From Sacculina carcini (lineage: Eukaryota; Arthropoda; Thecostraca; Sacculinidae), in the NCBI GenBank assembly GCA_916048095.2, contig OU696591.1:1547501-1611500 (forward strand): a stretch of DNA of 64,000 bases. The letters are read 5' to 3'. This document shows positions 32,373 through 44,348 of the stretch, one piece after another; positions within the stretch are counted from its first letter, which is position 1, and each line of letters opens with the position of its first letter. The position numbers were made by a program, and so were the translations under genes. The notes beneath the pieces are model-generated. The model saw nothing but the letters and a program-made list of their open reading frames with translations. It was not told the DNA's origin and did no database searches.

Positions 32373-32390
32373 ATCCCATCCTCGTCGCCA
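32373..32390 (-). other. Primer-binding site of the gypsy element
   Basis: On the minus strand TGGCGACGAGGATGGGAT begins five bases after the LTR end. TGGCGACGAGGA-like sites are common immediately inside the 5' LTR of Ty3/gypsy elements. Confidence 0.65.
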
Positions 32391-32395
32391 TTTTC

Positions 32396-32611
32396 TGTTG
32401 TATATCGCCTTTCTTACAAAACCATCAACATAACCCAACGGAATATATTTAAGTCCTCAAATGAAACAAGCAAATAAAGGAACGTAAGCAGCGTGTACTC
32501 AATTGTCCCACAGTACTCAATTGTCCCAGTACTCAATTGTCGCACATGCGCCGAAAGCGCTCAGTTTGTAACGTTACTAGCTTATTATTACATTTAGCGC
32601 ACGCCACAACA
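32396..32611 (-). mobile_element. 5' LTR of the gypsy element (216 bp)
   Basis: On the minus strand it begins TGTTGTGGCGTGCGC at 32611 and ends GATATACAACA at 32396, a six-base terminal inversion (TGTTGT/ACAACA) of the TG..CA type. Internally there are three tandem copies of GTACTCAATTGTCSC (plus strand, about 32505-32555) and an AAATATAT box near the middle that could be the core promoter. No 3' LTR is present in the window. The outer flank is the first base of the ~1.53 kb tandem array, so the element landed inside or at the edge of that array. Confidence 0.7.
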
Positions 32612-35600
32612 TCTACATTCAGCAGCACACATCATTCTGGTATCACGTTGTAAAATATGATATTACATACATATGCGCAACATATTCGGGTAGAAAGCAT
32701 GCATATACGCTGTTCAACTGGAAAGCCCACATGACCACGATAATTTCAGCTATATCGCGCACACTGGCCATTTGAGGTGTGCTGCGATTCTGAGAAGAAA
32801 ACTCAATTTGCCCAAGTATTTGTGGTATTTGTGCCTCACACTTGCCGTCTGATAAACCAGTCATGTAGAAACTCTCCGACACATACACATACATTTGCAT
32901 ACACATACACACCAACAGGTATTCACACAAACACACTCACACACAGCTCAGTTAATTTAAAAAATTAGGGTGACCATTTGTTGCAAATGCAACTTTTGTA
33001 TCATAGAATCTGTTTGTCATTAGGAGCCCAAAAATCAATATTTTATTGATGTGAAATAAGTATTAAATAAGTTATATATGTAACTTTTTGTTTTTAGCGC
33101 AACTTTTTCATTTTTAAGATCAACTATTTAGAATTAGGACAATTTTGAACTTTTAGAACAAATATTTCACATTGTCCAGAATAATTATCAGTTGTAATGG
33201 TGTACAATGCAGCATATGTTCATGTATTGTCAACATAAACTCGATAAGCCTGTATCTGGAAGACGTGTGAATATTGTGTCCGTGTGTGGGCTAGACATCC
33301 TGCGTGTGCATAGCACCGCATACGGACACACATATAGACACAATACTGACATAGACAATATAATATAGACATAAATACTGTATAAATCAAGCATTATACT
33401 CATGAAAACATACCATTTGTGTATATACATGTCTAATATAGTATTTATACAACAAAATGAACTGTTTGGGCTATGTGTCTGTCTGTCCCACCCTCAATTT
33501 TACAATTTGGTTTCTATACTATAACGGCGAGCTGCGAGAAAAGTATTGGTGGGCCGCGTGTTTGAGACCCCTGGCATAGATAATCTCAAACTTCTGATTA
33601 GAAATTACCATTGAATCGGTTCATTTTGTGATCACAAACTAATAAGTTGGATCACCTCAGATTAGGCTGGGTAAGGTCAAGATGGGGTGGTTGGGTTGGG
33701 TTTGGTAGGTTTGGGTCAAGTTATATTGGGTTTAAATGATACCGAAATATATTATAGCGGTTAAAGTTGCGGTAGCGGTAAATGTAGAATAGTACTTGAG
33801 CAAATGATGTTGGGGAATGATGTTAAGTTCTAAATATGTTTCGGAAACATTCTGATGAAAATTTTTCACCATTTTTTTGTGTGTTTGTTTCGTGTTTTAT
33901 TTCCGAATTATTCCGCACGACGGGCGGGTTTAAATACGAGGCGGGTTGAGGGAAAATAATTTGTCAAAATTAGAACAAAAACATTAACTTTGGACTATTC
34001 ATTTAATTCAGATTTTTATGAGTTTACTTTTTTTGAATTTGCAATATTTTTTATGAATAAAATATGAATTTTATTACATGAATTGCTCCGCACAAAGGGC
34101 GGTTTTTCATGCTAATAGAAAACAATCTACATTCAGCAGCACACATCATTCTGGTATCACGTTGTAAAATATGATATTACAACGTGATACCAGAACGATG
34201 TGTGCTGCGCAACATATTCAGGTAGAAAGCATGCATATACGCTGTTCAACTGGAAAAACCACATGACCATGATAAATTCAGCTATATCGCGCACACTGGC
34301 CATTTGAGGTGTGCTGCGATTCTGAGAAGAAAACTCAATTTGCCCAAGTATTTGTGGTCTTTGTGCCTCACACTTGCCGTCTGATAAACCAGTCATGTAG
34401 AAACTCTCCGACACATACACATACATTTGCATACACATACACACCAACAGGTATTCACACAAACACACTCACACACAGCTCAGTTAATTTAAAAAATTAG
34501 GGTGACCATTTGTTGCAAATGCAACTTTTGTATCATAGAATCTGTTTGTCATTAGGAGCCCAAAAGTCAATATTTTATTGATGTGAAATAAGTATTAAAT
34601 AAGTTATATATGTAACTTTTTGTTTTTAGCGCAACTTTTTCATTTTTAAGATCAACTATTTAGAATTAGGACAATTTTGAACTTTTAGAACAAATATTTC
34701 ACATTGTCCAGAATAATTATCAGTTGTAAAGGTGTACAATGCAGCATATGTTCATGTATTGTCAACATAAACTCGATAAGCCTGTATCTGGAAGACGTGT
34801 GAATATTGTGTCCGTGTGTGGGCTAGACATCCTGCGTGTGCATAGCACCGCATACGGACACACATATAGACACAATACAGACATAGACAATATAATATAG
34901 ACATAAATACTGGAATCAAGCATTATACTCATGAAAACATACCATTTGTGTATATACATGTCTAATATAGTATTTATACAACAAAATGAACTGTTTGGGC
35001 TATGTGTCTGTCTGTCCCACCCTCAATTTTACAATTTGGTTTCTATACTATAACGGCGAGCTGCGAGAAAAGTATTGGTGGGCCGCGTGTTTGAGACCCC
35101 TGGCATAGATAATCTCAAACTTCTGATTAGAAATTACCATTGAATCGGTTCATTTTGTGATCACAAACTAATAAGTTGGATCACCTCAGATTAGGCTGGG
35201 TAAGGTCAAGATGGGGTGGTTGGGTTGGGTTTGGTAGGTTTGGGTCAAGTTATATTGGGTTTAAATGATACCGAAATATATGATAGCGGTTAAAGTTGCG
35301 GTAGCGTTAAAAGTAGAATATTACTTGAGCAAATGATGTTGGGGAATGATGTTAAGTTCTAAGTATGTTTCGGATACATTCAGATGAAAATTTTTCACCA
35401 TTTTTTATTGTGTTTCTTTCGTGTTTTATTTCTTAATTATTCCGCACGACGGGCGGGTTTGAATACGAGGCGGGTTGAGGGAAAATATTTTGTCAAAATT
35501 GGAACAAAAAAGATTAAATTTGGACTTTTCATTTGGTTCAGATTTTTATGAGTTTACTTTTTTGAAATTGCAATATTTTTTATGAATAAAGTATGAATTT

Positions 35601-38600
35601 TATTACATGAATTGCTCCGCACAAAGGGCGGTTTTTCATGCTAATAGAAAACAATCTACATTCAGCAGCACACATCATTCTGGTATCACGTTGTAAAATA
35701 TGATATTACAACGTGATACCAGAACGATGTGTGCGCAACATATTCAGGTAGAAAGCATGCATATACGCTGTTCAACTGGAAAAACCACATGACCATGATA
35801 TATTCAGCTATATCGCGCACACTGGCCATTTGAGGTGCGCTGCGATTCTGAGAACAAAACCCCATTTGCCCAAATATTTGTGGTCTTTGTGGCTCACACT
35901 TGCCGTCTGATAAACCAGTCATGTGGAAACTCACCGACACATACACACACATTTGCATACACATACACACCAGCACGTATTCACACAAACACACTCACAC
36001 ACAGCTCAGTTAATTTAAAAAATTAGGGTGACCTTTTGTTGCAAATGCAACTTTTGTATCATAGAATCTGTTTGTCATTAGGAGCCCAAAAATCAATATT
36101 TTATTGATCTGAAATAAGTATTAAATAAGTTATATATGTAACTTTTTGTTTTTAGCGCAACTTTTTCATTTTTAAGATCAACTATTTAGAATGAGGACAA
36201 TTTTGAACTTTTAGAACAAATATTTCACATTGTCCAGAATCATTGTCAGTTGTAAAGTTGTACAATGCAGCATATGTTCATGTATTGTCAACATAAACTC
36301 GATAGGCCTGTATCTGGAAGACGTGTGAATATTGTGTCCGTGTGTGGTGCTAGACATCCTGCGTGTGCATAGCACCGCATACGGACACACATATAGACAC
36401 AATACAGACATAGACAATATAATATACACATAAATACTGGAATTAAGCATTATACTCATGAAAACATACCATTTGTGTATGTACATGTCTAATATAGTAT
36501 TTAAACCACAAAATGAACTGTTTGGGCTGTGTGTCTGTCTGTCCCACCCTCAGTTTTACAATTTGGTTTCTATACTATAAAGGCGAGCTGCGAGAAAAGT
36601 ATTGGTGGGCCGCGTGTTTGAGACCCCTGGCATAGATAATCTCAAACTTCTGATTAGAAATTACCATTGAATCGGTTCATTTTGTGATCACAAACTAATA
36701 AGTTGGATCACCTCAGATTAGGCTGGGTAAGGTCAAGATGGGGTGGTTGGGTTGGGTTTGGTAGGTTTGGGTCAAGTTATATTGGGTTTAAATGATACCG
36801 AAATATATTATAGCGGTTAAAGTTGCGGTAGCGGTAAATGTAGAATAGTACTTGAGCAAATGATGTTGGGGAATGATGTTAAGTTCTAAATATGTTTCGG
36901 ATACATTCAGATGAAAATTTTTCACCATTTTGTATTGTGTTTGTTTCGTGTTTTATTTTTGAATTATTCCGCACGACGGGCGGGTTTAAATACGAGGCGG
37001 GTTGAGGGAAAATAATTTGTCAAAATTGGAACAAAAAACATTAAATTTGGACTTTTCATTTGGTTCAGATTTTTATGAGTTTACTTCTTTTAAATCTGCA
37101 ATATTTTTTATGAATAAAATATGAATTTTATTACATGAATTGCTCCGCACAAAGGGCGGTTTTTCATGCTAATAGAAAACAATATATCTACATTCAGCAG
37201 CACACATCATTCTGGTATCACGTTGTAAAATATGATTTACGACTGTTACTCAAGGTCATATTCGGGTAGAAAGCATGTATATACGCTGTTCAACTGGAAA
37301 AACCACATGACCATGATAAATTCAGCTATATCGCGCACACTGGCCATTTGAGGTGCGGTGCGATTCTGAGAACAAAAACCCATTTGCCCAAGTATTTGTG
37401 GTCTTTGTGGCTCACACTTGCCGTCTGATAAACCAGTCATGTAGAAACTCACCGACACATACACACACATTTGCATACACATACACACCAACACGTATTC
37501 ACACAAACACACTCACACACAGCTCAGTTAATTTAAAAAATTAGGGTGACCTTTTGTTGCAAATGCTACTTTTGTATCATAGAATCTGTTTGTCATTAGG
37601 AGCCCAAAAATCAATATTTTATTGATCTGAAATAAGTATTAAATAAGTTATATATGTAACTTTTTGTTTTTAGCGCAACTTTTTCATTTTTAAGATCAAC
37701 TATTTAGAATGAGGACAATTTTGAACTTTTAGAACAATTATTTCACACTGTCCAGAATAATTGTCAGTTATAAAGTTGTACAATGCAGCATATGTTCATG
37801 TATTGTCAACATAAACTCGATAAGCCTGTATCTGGAAGACGTGTGAATATTGTGTCCGTGTGTGGGCTAGACATCCTGCGTGTGTATAGCACCGCATACG
37901 GACACACATATAGACACAATACAGACATAGACAATATAATATAGACATAAATACTGGAATCAAGCATTATACTCATGAAAACATACCATTTGTGTATATA
38001 CATGTCTAATATAGTATTTAAACAACAAAATGAACTGTTTGGGCTATGTGTCTGTCTGTCCCACCCTCAATTTTACAATTTGGTTTCTATACTATAACGG
38101 CGAGCTGCGAGAAAAGTATTGGTGGGCCGCGTGTTTGAGACCTCTGGCATAGATAATCTCAAACTTCTGATTAGAAATTACCATTGAATCGGTTCATTTT
38201 GTGATCACAAACTAATAAGTTGGATCACCTCAGATTAGGCTGGGTAAGGTCAAGATGGGGTGGTTGGGTTGGGTTTGGTAGGTTTGGGTCAAGTTATATT
38301 GGGTTTCAATGATACCGAAATATATGATAGCGGTTAAAGTTGCGGTAGCGTTAAAAGTAGAATATTACTTGAGCAAATGATGTTGGGGAATGATGTTAAG
38401 TTCTAAGTATGTTTCGGAAACATTCTGATGAAAATTTTTCACCATTTTTAATTGTGTTTCTTTCGTGTTTTATTTCTGAATTATTCCGCACGACGGGCGG
38501 GTTTGAATACGAGGCGGGTTGAGGGAAAATATTTTGTCAAAATTGGAACAAAAAAGATTAAATTTGGATTTTTCATTTGGTTCAGATTTTTATGAGTTTA

Positions 38601-39018
38601 CTTTTTTGAAATTGCAATATTTTTTATGAATAAAGTATGAATTTTATTACATGAATTGCTCCGCACAAAGGGCGGTTTTTCATACTAATAGAAAACAATC
38701 TACATTCAGCAGCACACATCATTCTGGTATCACGTTGTAAAATATGATATTACAACGTGATACCAGAACGATGTGTGCTGCACAACATATTCAGGTAGAA
38801 AGCATGCATATACGCTGTTCAACTGGAAAAACCACATGACCATGATATATTCAGCTATATCGCGCACACTGGCTATTTGAGGTGCGCTGCGATTCTGAGA
38901 ACAAAAACCCATTTGCCCACATATTTGTGGTCTTTGTGGCTCACACTTGCCGTCTGATAAACCAGTCATGTGGAAACTCACCGACACATACACACACATT
39001 TGCATACACATACACACA
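32612..39018. repeat. ~1.53 kb tandem repeat array (4 full units + 1 partial)
   Basis: Units start at TCTACATTCAGCAGCACACA: 32612-34125, 34126-35654, 35655-37186, 37187-38698, and 38699-39018 (cut at ACACATA/CGAAACA). Each unit contains a CA-rich stretch, a TTTTTAGCGCAACTTTTTC block, a CGTGTGTGGGCTAGACATCC block, GGTGGGCCGCGTGTTTGAGACC (also at 19060 in the Helitron), a GTTGGGTTGGGTTTGG block, and two Helitron-like 3' modules: CCGCACGACGGGCGGG near the middle and CCGCACAAAGGGCGG..CATGCTAAT at the end. Units are highly similar with small indels. The repeated short frames (for example minus 34157-34468) drift with the array and carry no protein signature, so I treat the array as non-coding. Confidence 0.88.
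34136..34208. repeat. 32-bp inverted repeat with 9-nt loop at the array unit boundary
   Basis: The left arm 34136-34167 and right arm 34177-34208 are complementary at 31 of 32 positions; the loop is AATATGATA. The arms contain GCAGCACACATC.. and ..GATGTGTGCTGC. The same hairpin recurs at the start of units 3 (35665-35735, slightly shortened) and 5 (about 38709-38781). In units 1 and 4 only the left arm remains. Confidence 0.9.
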
Positions 39019-39122
39019 TACGAAACAATGAAAATTTACTTGACTTTTTTACCATAATGTTAATATTGAATTAGCAATATTTTTAGGAATTGCTCCGCAC
39101 AGCGGGCGGGTTTTAATGCTAG
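39019..39122 (+). mobile_element. Helitron 3' end fragment
   Basis: It ends with GCTCCGCACAGCGGGCGGGT, then TTTAATGCTAG at 39122, followed directly by the next Helitron 5' TC. It marks a head-to-tail junction of the same type as at 20936/20937. Confidence 0.7.
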
Positions 39123-39146
39123 TCTATATATATAAAAGAGATCCTC

Positions 39147-39154
39147 TGTGTGTC

Positions 39155-39247
<93 letters not shown>
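39147..39247. repeat. (TG)n microsatellite inside the Helitron 5' end
   Basis: Roughly 48 nearly pure TG units. The same place in the other Helitron copies holds only 8-20 units (for example 16364-16392, 28240-28270), so the tract has expanded inside this copy. Confidence 0.92.
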
Positions 39248-39248
<1 letters not shown>

Positions 39249-40205
39249 TGTCCAACCCTCCTTGGTCCATTTTCTATCAGCTACTACTCGGCTATAACTT
39301 GGTCTACTCGCTAACAATTTATACCATCACGTTGGACATTTTGTTGAATATACTTTAGGCTAAATTTTTAATTTTAAAAATGAGACCAAAAAAGTTATAG
39401 CGGTGAAAAGACAAAATGAACCCTGAAAAATGCGAAAATTATTTTCAATATTCTGCCATCAAGATCTCCTAAACCAGAAATGGTACAGCAATACAGATTA
39501 TACCACTATGTAGACAAGTTTCCGTTCTACAAAATAAATTATGATTCATATCCAAAAATTAAATCTAAAAGATGTAAAAAATTAAAATTAAAATCTACAT
39601 TCAAAATTATATTTAAACTCCGAGCGTCCGATTTTCTTTACTTTTTTCTCTATTTCTCAACAACTGATTATCACACATCTAAATAAATTATACCATCATG
39701 CTGGAAATTTTGTTTTCTACAACACGGTATAAATTTTAATTTTCCAAAATGTATTAAAAAAAGTTACGGCGGTGTGAAGTCAAAATGACAATATCAAAAA
39801 GGCAAAACTAGCAAAAAACCTGAATATTTTGCTCAATATTCCGCAATCTGTTTCTCATAAACCAACACTGGTTCATCTATAAAAATTATACTATTGTGTA
39901 GAAAATTTTGTGTTCTACATGATAAGCTATAATTTATACCCACAAATGATACAAAAAACGTGTAAAATTGGCAAAATTCTCAAATACATACAAAATTACA
40001 CTTGGACACCAGGCGACTAAAATTTATTCATTTTTCTACTATTTATCAGTAACTATACGTTACACATAAAAATAAATTATACCATCGTGCTGAAAATTTT
40101 GTTTTCTACAATGCGAAATAATTTTTAATTTTCCAAAGTGTATTTGAAGGAGGTTACGGCGGTGTAAAGTCAAAAGGACATGTTGCCAATTTGACAGCTA
40201 TTATG

Positions 40206-40280
40206 CGCACTTGCGATTATAATCGCAAGTGCGTGTGTGCGTGTGTGTATATTCATCTGTAATTACAGATGAATATACAC
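40206..40280. repeat. Two adjacent perfect palindromes (28 bp and 36 bp)
   Basis: Bases 40206-40233 form a perfect palindrome centred on ATTATAAT, and 40245-40280 a perfect 36-bp palindrome centred on GTAATTAC. Only a GT-rich 11-bp stretch separates them. Related Helitron copies have the simple uninterrupted order GCGCACTTGCGATTACAC..GAATATACAC here. Confidence 0.92.
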
Positions 40281-41491
40281 TGATTAAATTTCACTGAGGC
40301 CCCATCACAATTGAGAATGCATCGTATTAGCTCCAAGCATGGATGGTGTGGTTTTATTGGGTACAGTTTAATTAATGCTACACTATACTGAATAGAAAGG
40401 CTATATTGTCCTCAATATTTACACATGTATGGTTCCGCACGACGGGCGGATAAAATGCTACTGGGAACAAAGTAAACTACTGAATTTTACTGTGTAAATT
40501 AATTGGTTTAATTTCAAGTTGTATAAGCTTAAATTGCATAAGGATATGGGTTGCAATATCATGCAGTGCCAACTATATGCATATGCTGTTTTAGCAGAAG
40601 CATTCATCTTGAATTATAGAGATGACAGAAAGCTTCACTGTTTTGATAGTGTTACACTTCTGAATTACTATACACGAAGGACGGGTGTAAATTTGAGCAG
40701 TGTTGAGGCAAAATCCTCGTCAATAATTAAAACGAGAATTTACAAATATATATTTTTCTATTGGAAAAGCTTTTTGCTTTTTGATTCATTATATTTTATT
40801 AATAGTTCCGCACGACGGGCGGGTTCAAATACGAGGCTGTTCGAGGGAGAATATTTTGCCACATCTAAAATAAAAACATTCACATTTAGACTTTTCTATT
40901 GGTTAAGACTTTATATGTGTTTACTATTTCTTCTAAAATTTCGAATCGTTTTTTATTAATTCAATATATATTTTACTTGATTAATTGTTCTGCACAACGG
41001 GCGGGTTTTACTGCTAGATGGCGATGTTAAGTTATAAATATATTTTGAAAACATTATGATACATTTTTTAGTCATTTTTCATTGTTTTGTGTCAGAGTTC
41101 AGAATTATTCAGCACGACGGGCAGGTTTGAATGGGAAATTTTTCATGTGTTTACTCTTTTCTTTATTAATTCATATTTATTTTATCTTATGAATAGAATA
41201 CAAATTTAATAGTATGAATTGTTCCGCACGACGGGTGGGCTTACATGCTAGAATTTTCATTGCTTGTTACGTGTTTGTGTTCTGAATTATTCCGCAAGAC
41301 GGGCAGGTTCAAATATGAGGCGGATTGAGATATCATATTTTGTCAAATTTAAATTTAAAATATTCACATTTAGAGTTTTTTATTGGTGAACGTATATACA
41401 GGTTAAATTTTTTACTTTTTAATTTGTATTCAATATATTTTATTGATTGAATATGAATATTATTTAATGAATTGTTGTATGTTGTTTGTAT

Positions 41492-43217
41492 CAACAACAA
41501 CAACAACATGTATTTAATATAGCGCACTTTCGAGGACAAAGGCGCGAGCAGGAGCAGAGTAATAAAGTGTAGACACAGAGCGGTATGGGGACAAAAATAT
41601 GGAGCACAAATCGACAGAAAGTACATGGGTGCTTGCAAAATTGAACACATACATACACACATACACACAAACACATACACACAAAGACATGCACACGAAA
41701 CATACACACGCACATATATATATACACATACACATGCATACACATATACATATATGAATAATGTAATGTAATAGAGCATATAATGGAAAGAGAGAAAATA
41801 TGTAATGGGAATATAGAATAAAAAAGCATAGGATATAAAAAAATAAAAATAAATGCTAGATGGCCGTTGGCTAGCGAGTAGCTCTTCCGCCCTTTGACAG
41901 GTTTTATTTTTAGTCCTGTTGGGTGTCTAGCCACCCTCCTCACCGGTGGGAACCAGAGGGGGAGCCGGTTTAGTCGCCGACCACTCGACTATGAGACTGG
42001 TTGTACTGGGCTACACAGTACCAGTAGCAGGAATTCTCCTGACCAGACAATTTACCAGACCGAAGTGAGTCAACCAGCCAAACACAGTAGATCACAATGA
42101 GGATAAGAGTTGGAAGATAACGGAAACAGATTACAGGGTAGGTGAGATCAAGCAGATTCAAGTAGGTGTTTGTGCAAGGTGACAGAGAAAGACTTGAGAG
42201 ACGTTTTTTCAAGGATGTGTGAGGGAAGCGAGTTATATATACGAGGAGCATGAAATGTATAAGATTTGGACGACCAGGGAGATAAATTGATAGCGGGAGA
42301 ACTAACTAAAGGCTTACGATGGCGACTATCAGAGCGAACGCTGGGTATGAGAAGAGAACGAAGATACAATGGTGAAGATTGAGAATGAATCAATTTGAAT
42401 GTCAAACAGCAAATTTTGAATCGAATCCGTGAAAGAGCAGGAAGCCAGCCAAGCTGCCGGAGGTGGGATGATGTAGGAGTTTTAGGCGGAAGTCGCAGAA
42501 CAAATCGACATGCTAAATTAATCACAGATTGAAGTTGGCGGATAGATTTAAAAGGAAGATGAAAGAAGAGAGAGTTGCAGTAATCAATTTTTGAGAGGAT
42601 GTAGGAATTGACTAATAGGGTGGCAGGTGCTTCATCAATGAATGCACGGATAGGATAAAATTGGCGAATGATAAAACGGCAAGAGCGAGTGAGCTGAGAG
42701 AAATGACTTGAGAAGCAAAGTGATGGATCGAATATATCTCCAAAGTTGCGAATCTGGGAGGCAAGAGGAAGATTAATATTGTGAGGGGTGAGTCTAGGAG
42801 GGTGAAATACAAGGTATTCAGTCTTTGAATGATTGAGGACAAGTTTCCTTGAGGCAGCCCAAGAAGATATATCATTAAGAAGTTCAGAAACTAGACATGA
42901 GGAGGATAAAGTGAGGGGAAAGAATATTTGGACGTCGTCAGCATAAATATGGTACGCAATAGGATAGCGGCGCAAGATTAAGCATAAGGATGAGACATAG
43001 AGATTGAAGAGGAGAGGACCAAGGAGCGAGCCTTGTGGCACTCCAGAAGTGAGAAGGACAGACGATGAGGTAGTTGAGTTGCATCGGACTGAGTAAGATC
43101 GGTTAGTGAGGTAAGATGTAAGAAGAGAATATGCACTAGAGGAAAGACCAGCATGAGCGAGATCTTGACTTAAGATGGAATGGTCTACAAGGTCTATGAA
43201 GGTCTACAAGGTCTATG
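41492..43217 (-). mobile_element. 5'-truncated LINE (family L-A) inserted in a Helitron
   Basis: From 43198 down to a stop at 42148 the minus strand is open and encodes the RT from DLVDHSIL through SGVPQGSLLGPLLFNLY, YHIYADDVQIFF, then the thumb and C-terminal region (SKIDYCNSLFFHLP, RQLGWLPALSRIR). The catalytic YADD is intact. It ends with LHKHLLESA, as the longer copy ends LCTYLLGV. The 3' part includes a (CA)-rich tract (41640-41760), then GCGCTATATTAAATACATG and a (TTG)n tail at 41492. ATGAATTGTT occurs at both flanks (41467, 43222), possibly the target duplication, though that word is also native to the Helitron. The 5' truncation makes it dead. Confidence 0.85.
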
Positions 43218-43559
43218 GTGTATGAATTGTTATGAGTTGTTTATTTTATGAATTGATATAAATGTCCCGCGGGCAGCAATAAAACGTTCAATTTCACCGT
43301 GTAGAATGAATTCATATACAAAACTAATGGATTTGACCTCAAGATCCAGAACGGATGGTATTCAAGTTCTGAAATATTCCGCACGTCGGGCGGGTTTAAA
43401 TATGAGGCGAGCTGAGTGAAAATATTTTGTCAAAATAAAATTAAAAATAATGGAATTTAGACTTTTCAATTGATTAAGGTTTTATGAGCTTGCCTTATTT
43501 ATTTTTTAATTTGCAACATTTTATGAATTGTTCCGCACAACGGGAGGGTTTTAATGCTA

Positions 43560-43560
<1 letters not shown>

Positions 43561-43645
<85 letters not shown>
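43561..43645. repeat. (TA)n microsatellite at the Helitron 3' flank
   Basis: About 42 TA units immediately after the CTAG of Helitron copy 5. From 43646 to 43960 I see no feature. Confidence 0.92.
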
Positions 43646-43647
<2 letters not shown>

Positions 43648-43965
43648 ACCACCCTAAGTATAATACTTAAGTTTGTGTGATATAAGCGCAACTGTATTCA
43701 CTGTATCAAACACACATGACTAATTGCACATGTATTGTGTGATGTATTGATGTGTTTGTGTATTTGATTTGATATTATGTACTCCAAAATTGTCCTCGCA
43801 ATTTAAATGCTATTCTTATTGTTGTGATATATCCATCAAACAGTAGTGGTAAATTATATTTTACCACTTTTCAATTTCAACAATTACAGAAATGATATGT
43901 CCATCAAAGAGGTGCGGCTCGATGGACTTGTGCTACTAATATGTTGATATTGTTTTCTTTTTCTT

Positions 43966-44220
43966 ATGATGCATGCTATTGTGGCAAAAGATACTTACTT
44001 ACTTACACATATAAGAGGCGGCGCTACGCGGGACTGTGTCAGCGGTACAACCGCTGGCTCTAGAGACCATCGGCGTGATGGGGCGCCCCTGGACGACTTC
44101 GTCAAGCTCCTGGGCGGGAGAATAAGTGAGCGTTCAGGGGAGCCGCGAGAGACGGCCTGGCTTCGACAGCGAATAAGCCTGGCCGTCATTCGTGGCAACG
44201 CCGCCTCCATTGTATTATAG
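43966..44220 (+). pseudogene. Retrotransposon C-terminal protein fragment
   Basis: An 84-codon frame ending RETAWLRQRISLAVIRGNAA followed by SIVL and a stop. The pattern 'L.QR.S.A..RGNA' at a C-terminus is familiar to me from polyproteins of invertebrate mobile elements, but I cannot name the clade with confidence. DNA here (44015-44215) is markedly GC-richer than its surroundings, which supports a separate origin. No other part of the element is visible. Confidence 0.4.
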
Positions 44221-44279
44221 TGTTGTTAATATGTGTACACGTTTGTAAATATATTTGTTTGTGTGTCAAAAGAGTGAAA

Positions 44280-44322
44280 GCACACATACACACGCACACA
44301 AACACACACACACACACACACA
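44280..44322. repeat. (CA)n microsatellite
   Basis: A CA tract with a few GC and AA interruptions between two mobile-element fragments. Confidence 0.88.
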
Positions 44323-44348
44323 GCGAATAACAAGATAACGAAAATAAA

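Larger units (their letters stand above)
39123..43560 (+). mobile_element. Non-autonomous Helitron copy 5, with nested LINE
   Basis: 5' end TCTATATATATAAAAGAG at 39123. The family interior follows, with hairpin modules near 40434, 40806, 40990, 41110 and 41222. A LINE inserted on the minus strand interrupts it (41492-43217). The interior resumes with TGTCCCGCGGGCAGCAATAA (43264) and ends CGCACAACGGGAGGGTTTTA..TGCTAG at 43560, followed by T and a (TA)n run. Earlier CTAG ends at 41016 and 41251 are alternative termini, so the exact 3' end is uncertain. No Rep/helicase is encoded. The open frame 40519-40959 has no recognisable content. Confidence 0.65.

Noticed and set aside
32643-39017. Family of similar ~100-residue proteins repeated five times (MCLCEYLLVCMC..)
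   Set aside because: They follow the DNA tandem array, overlap frames on the other strand, contain CA-repeat peptide and differ by frame-breaking indels between units.
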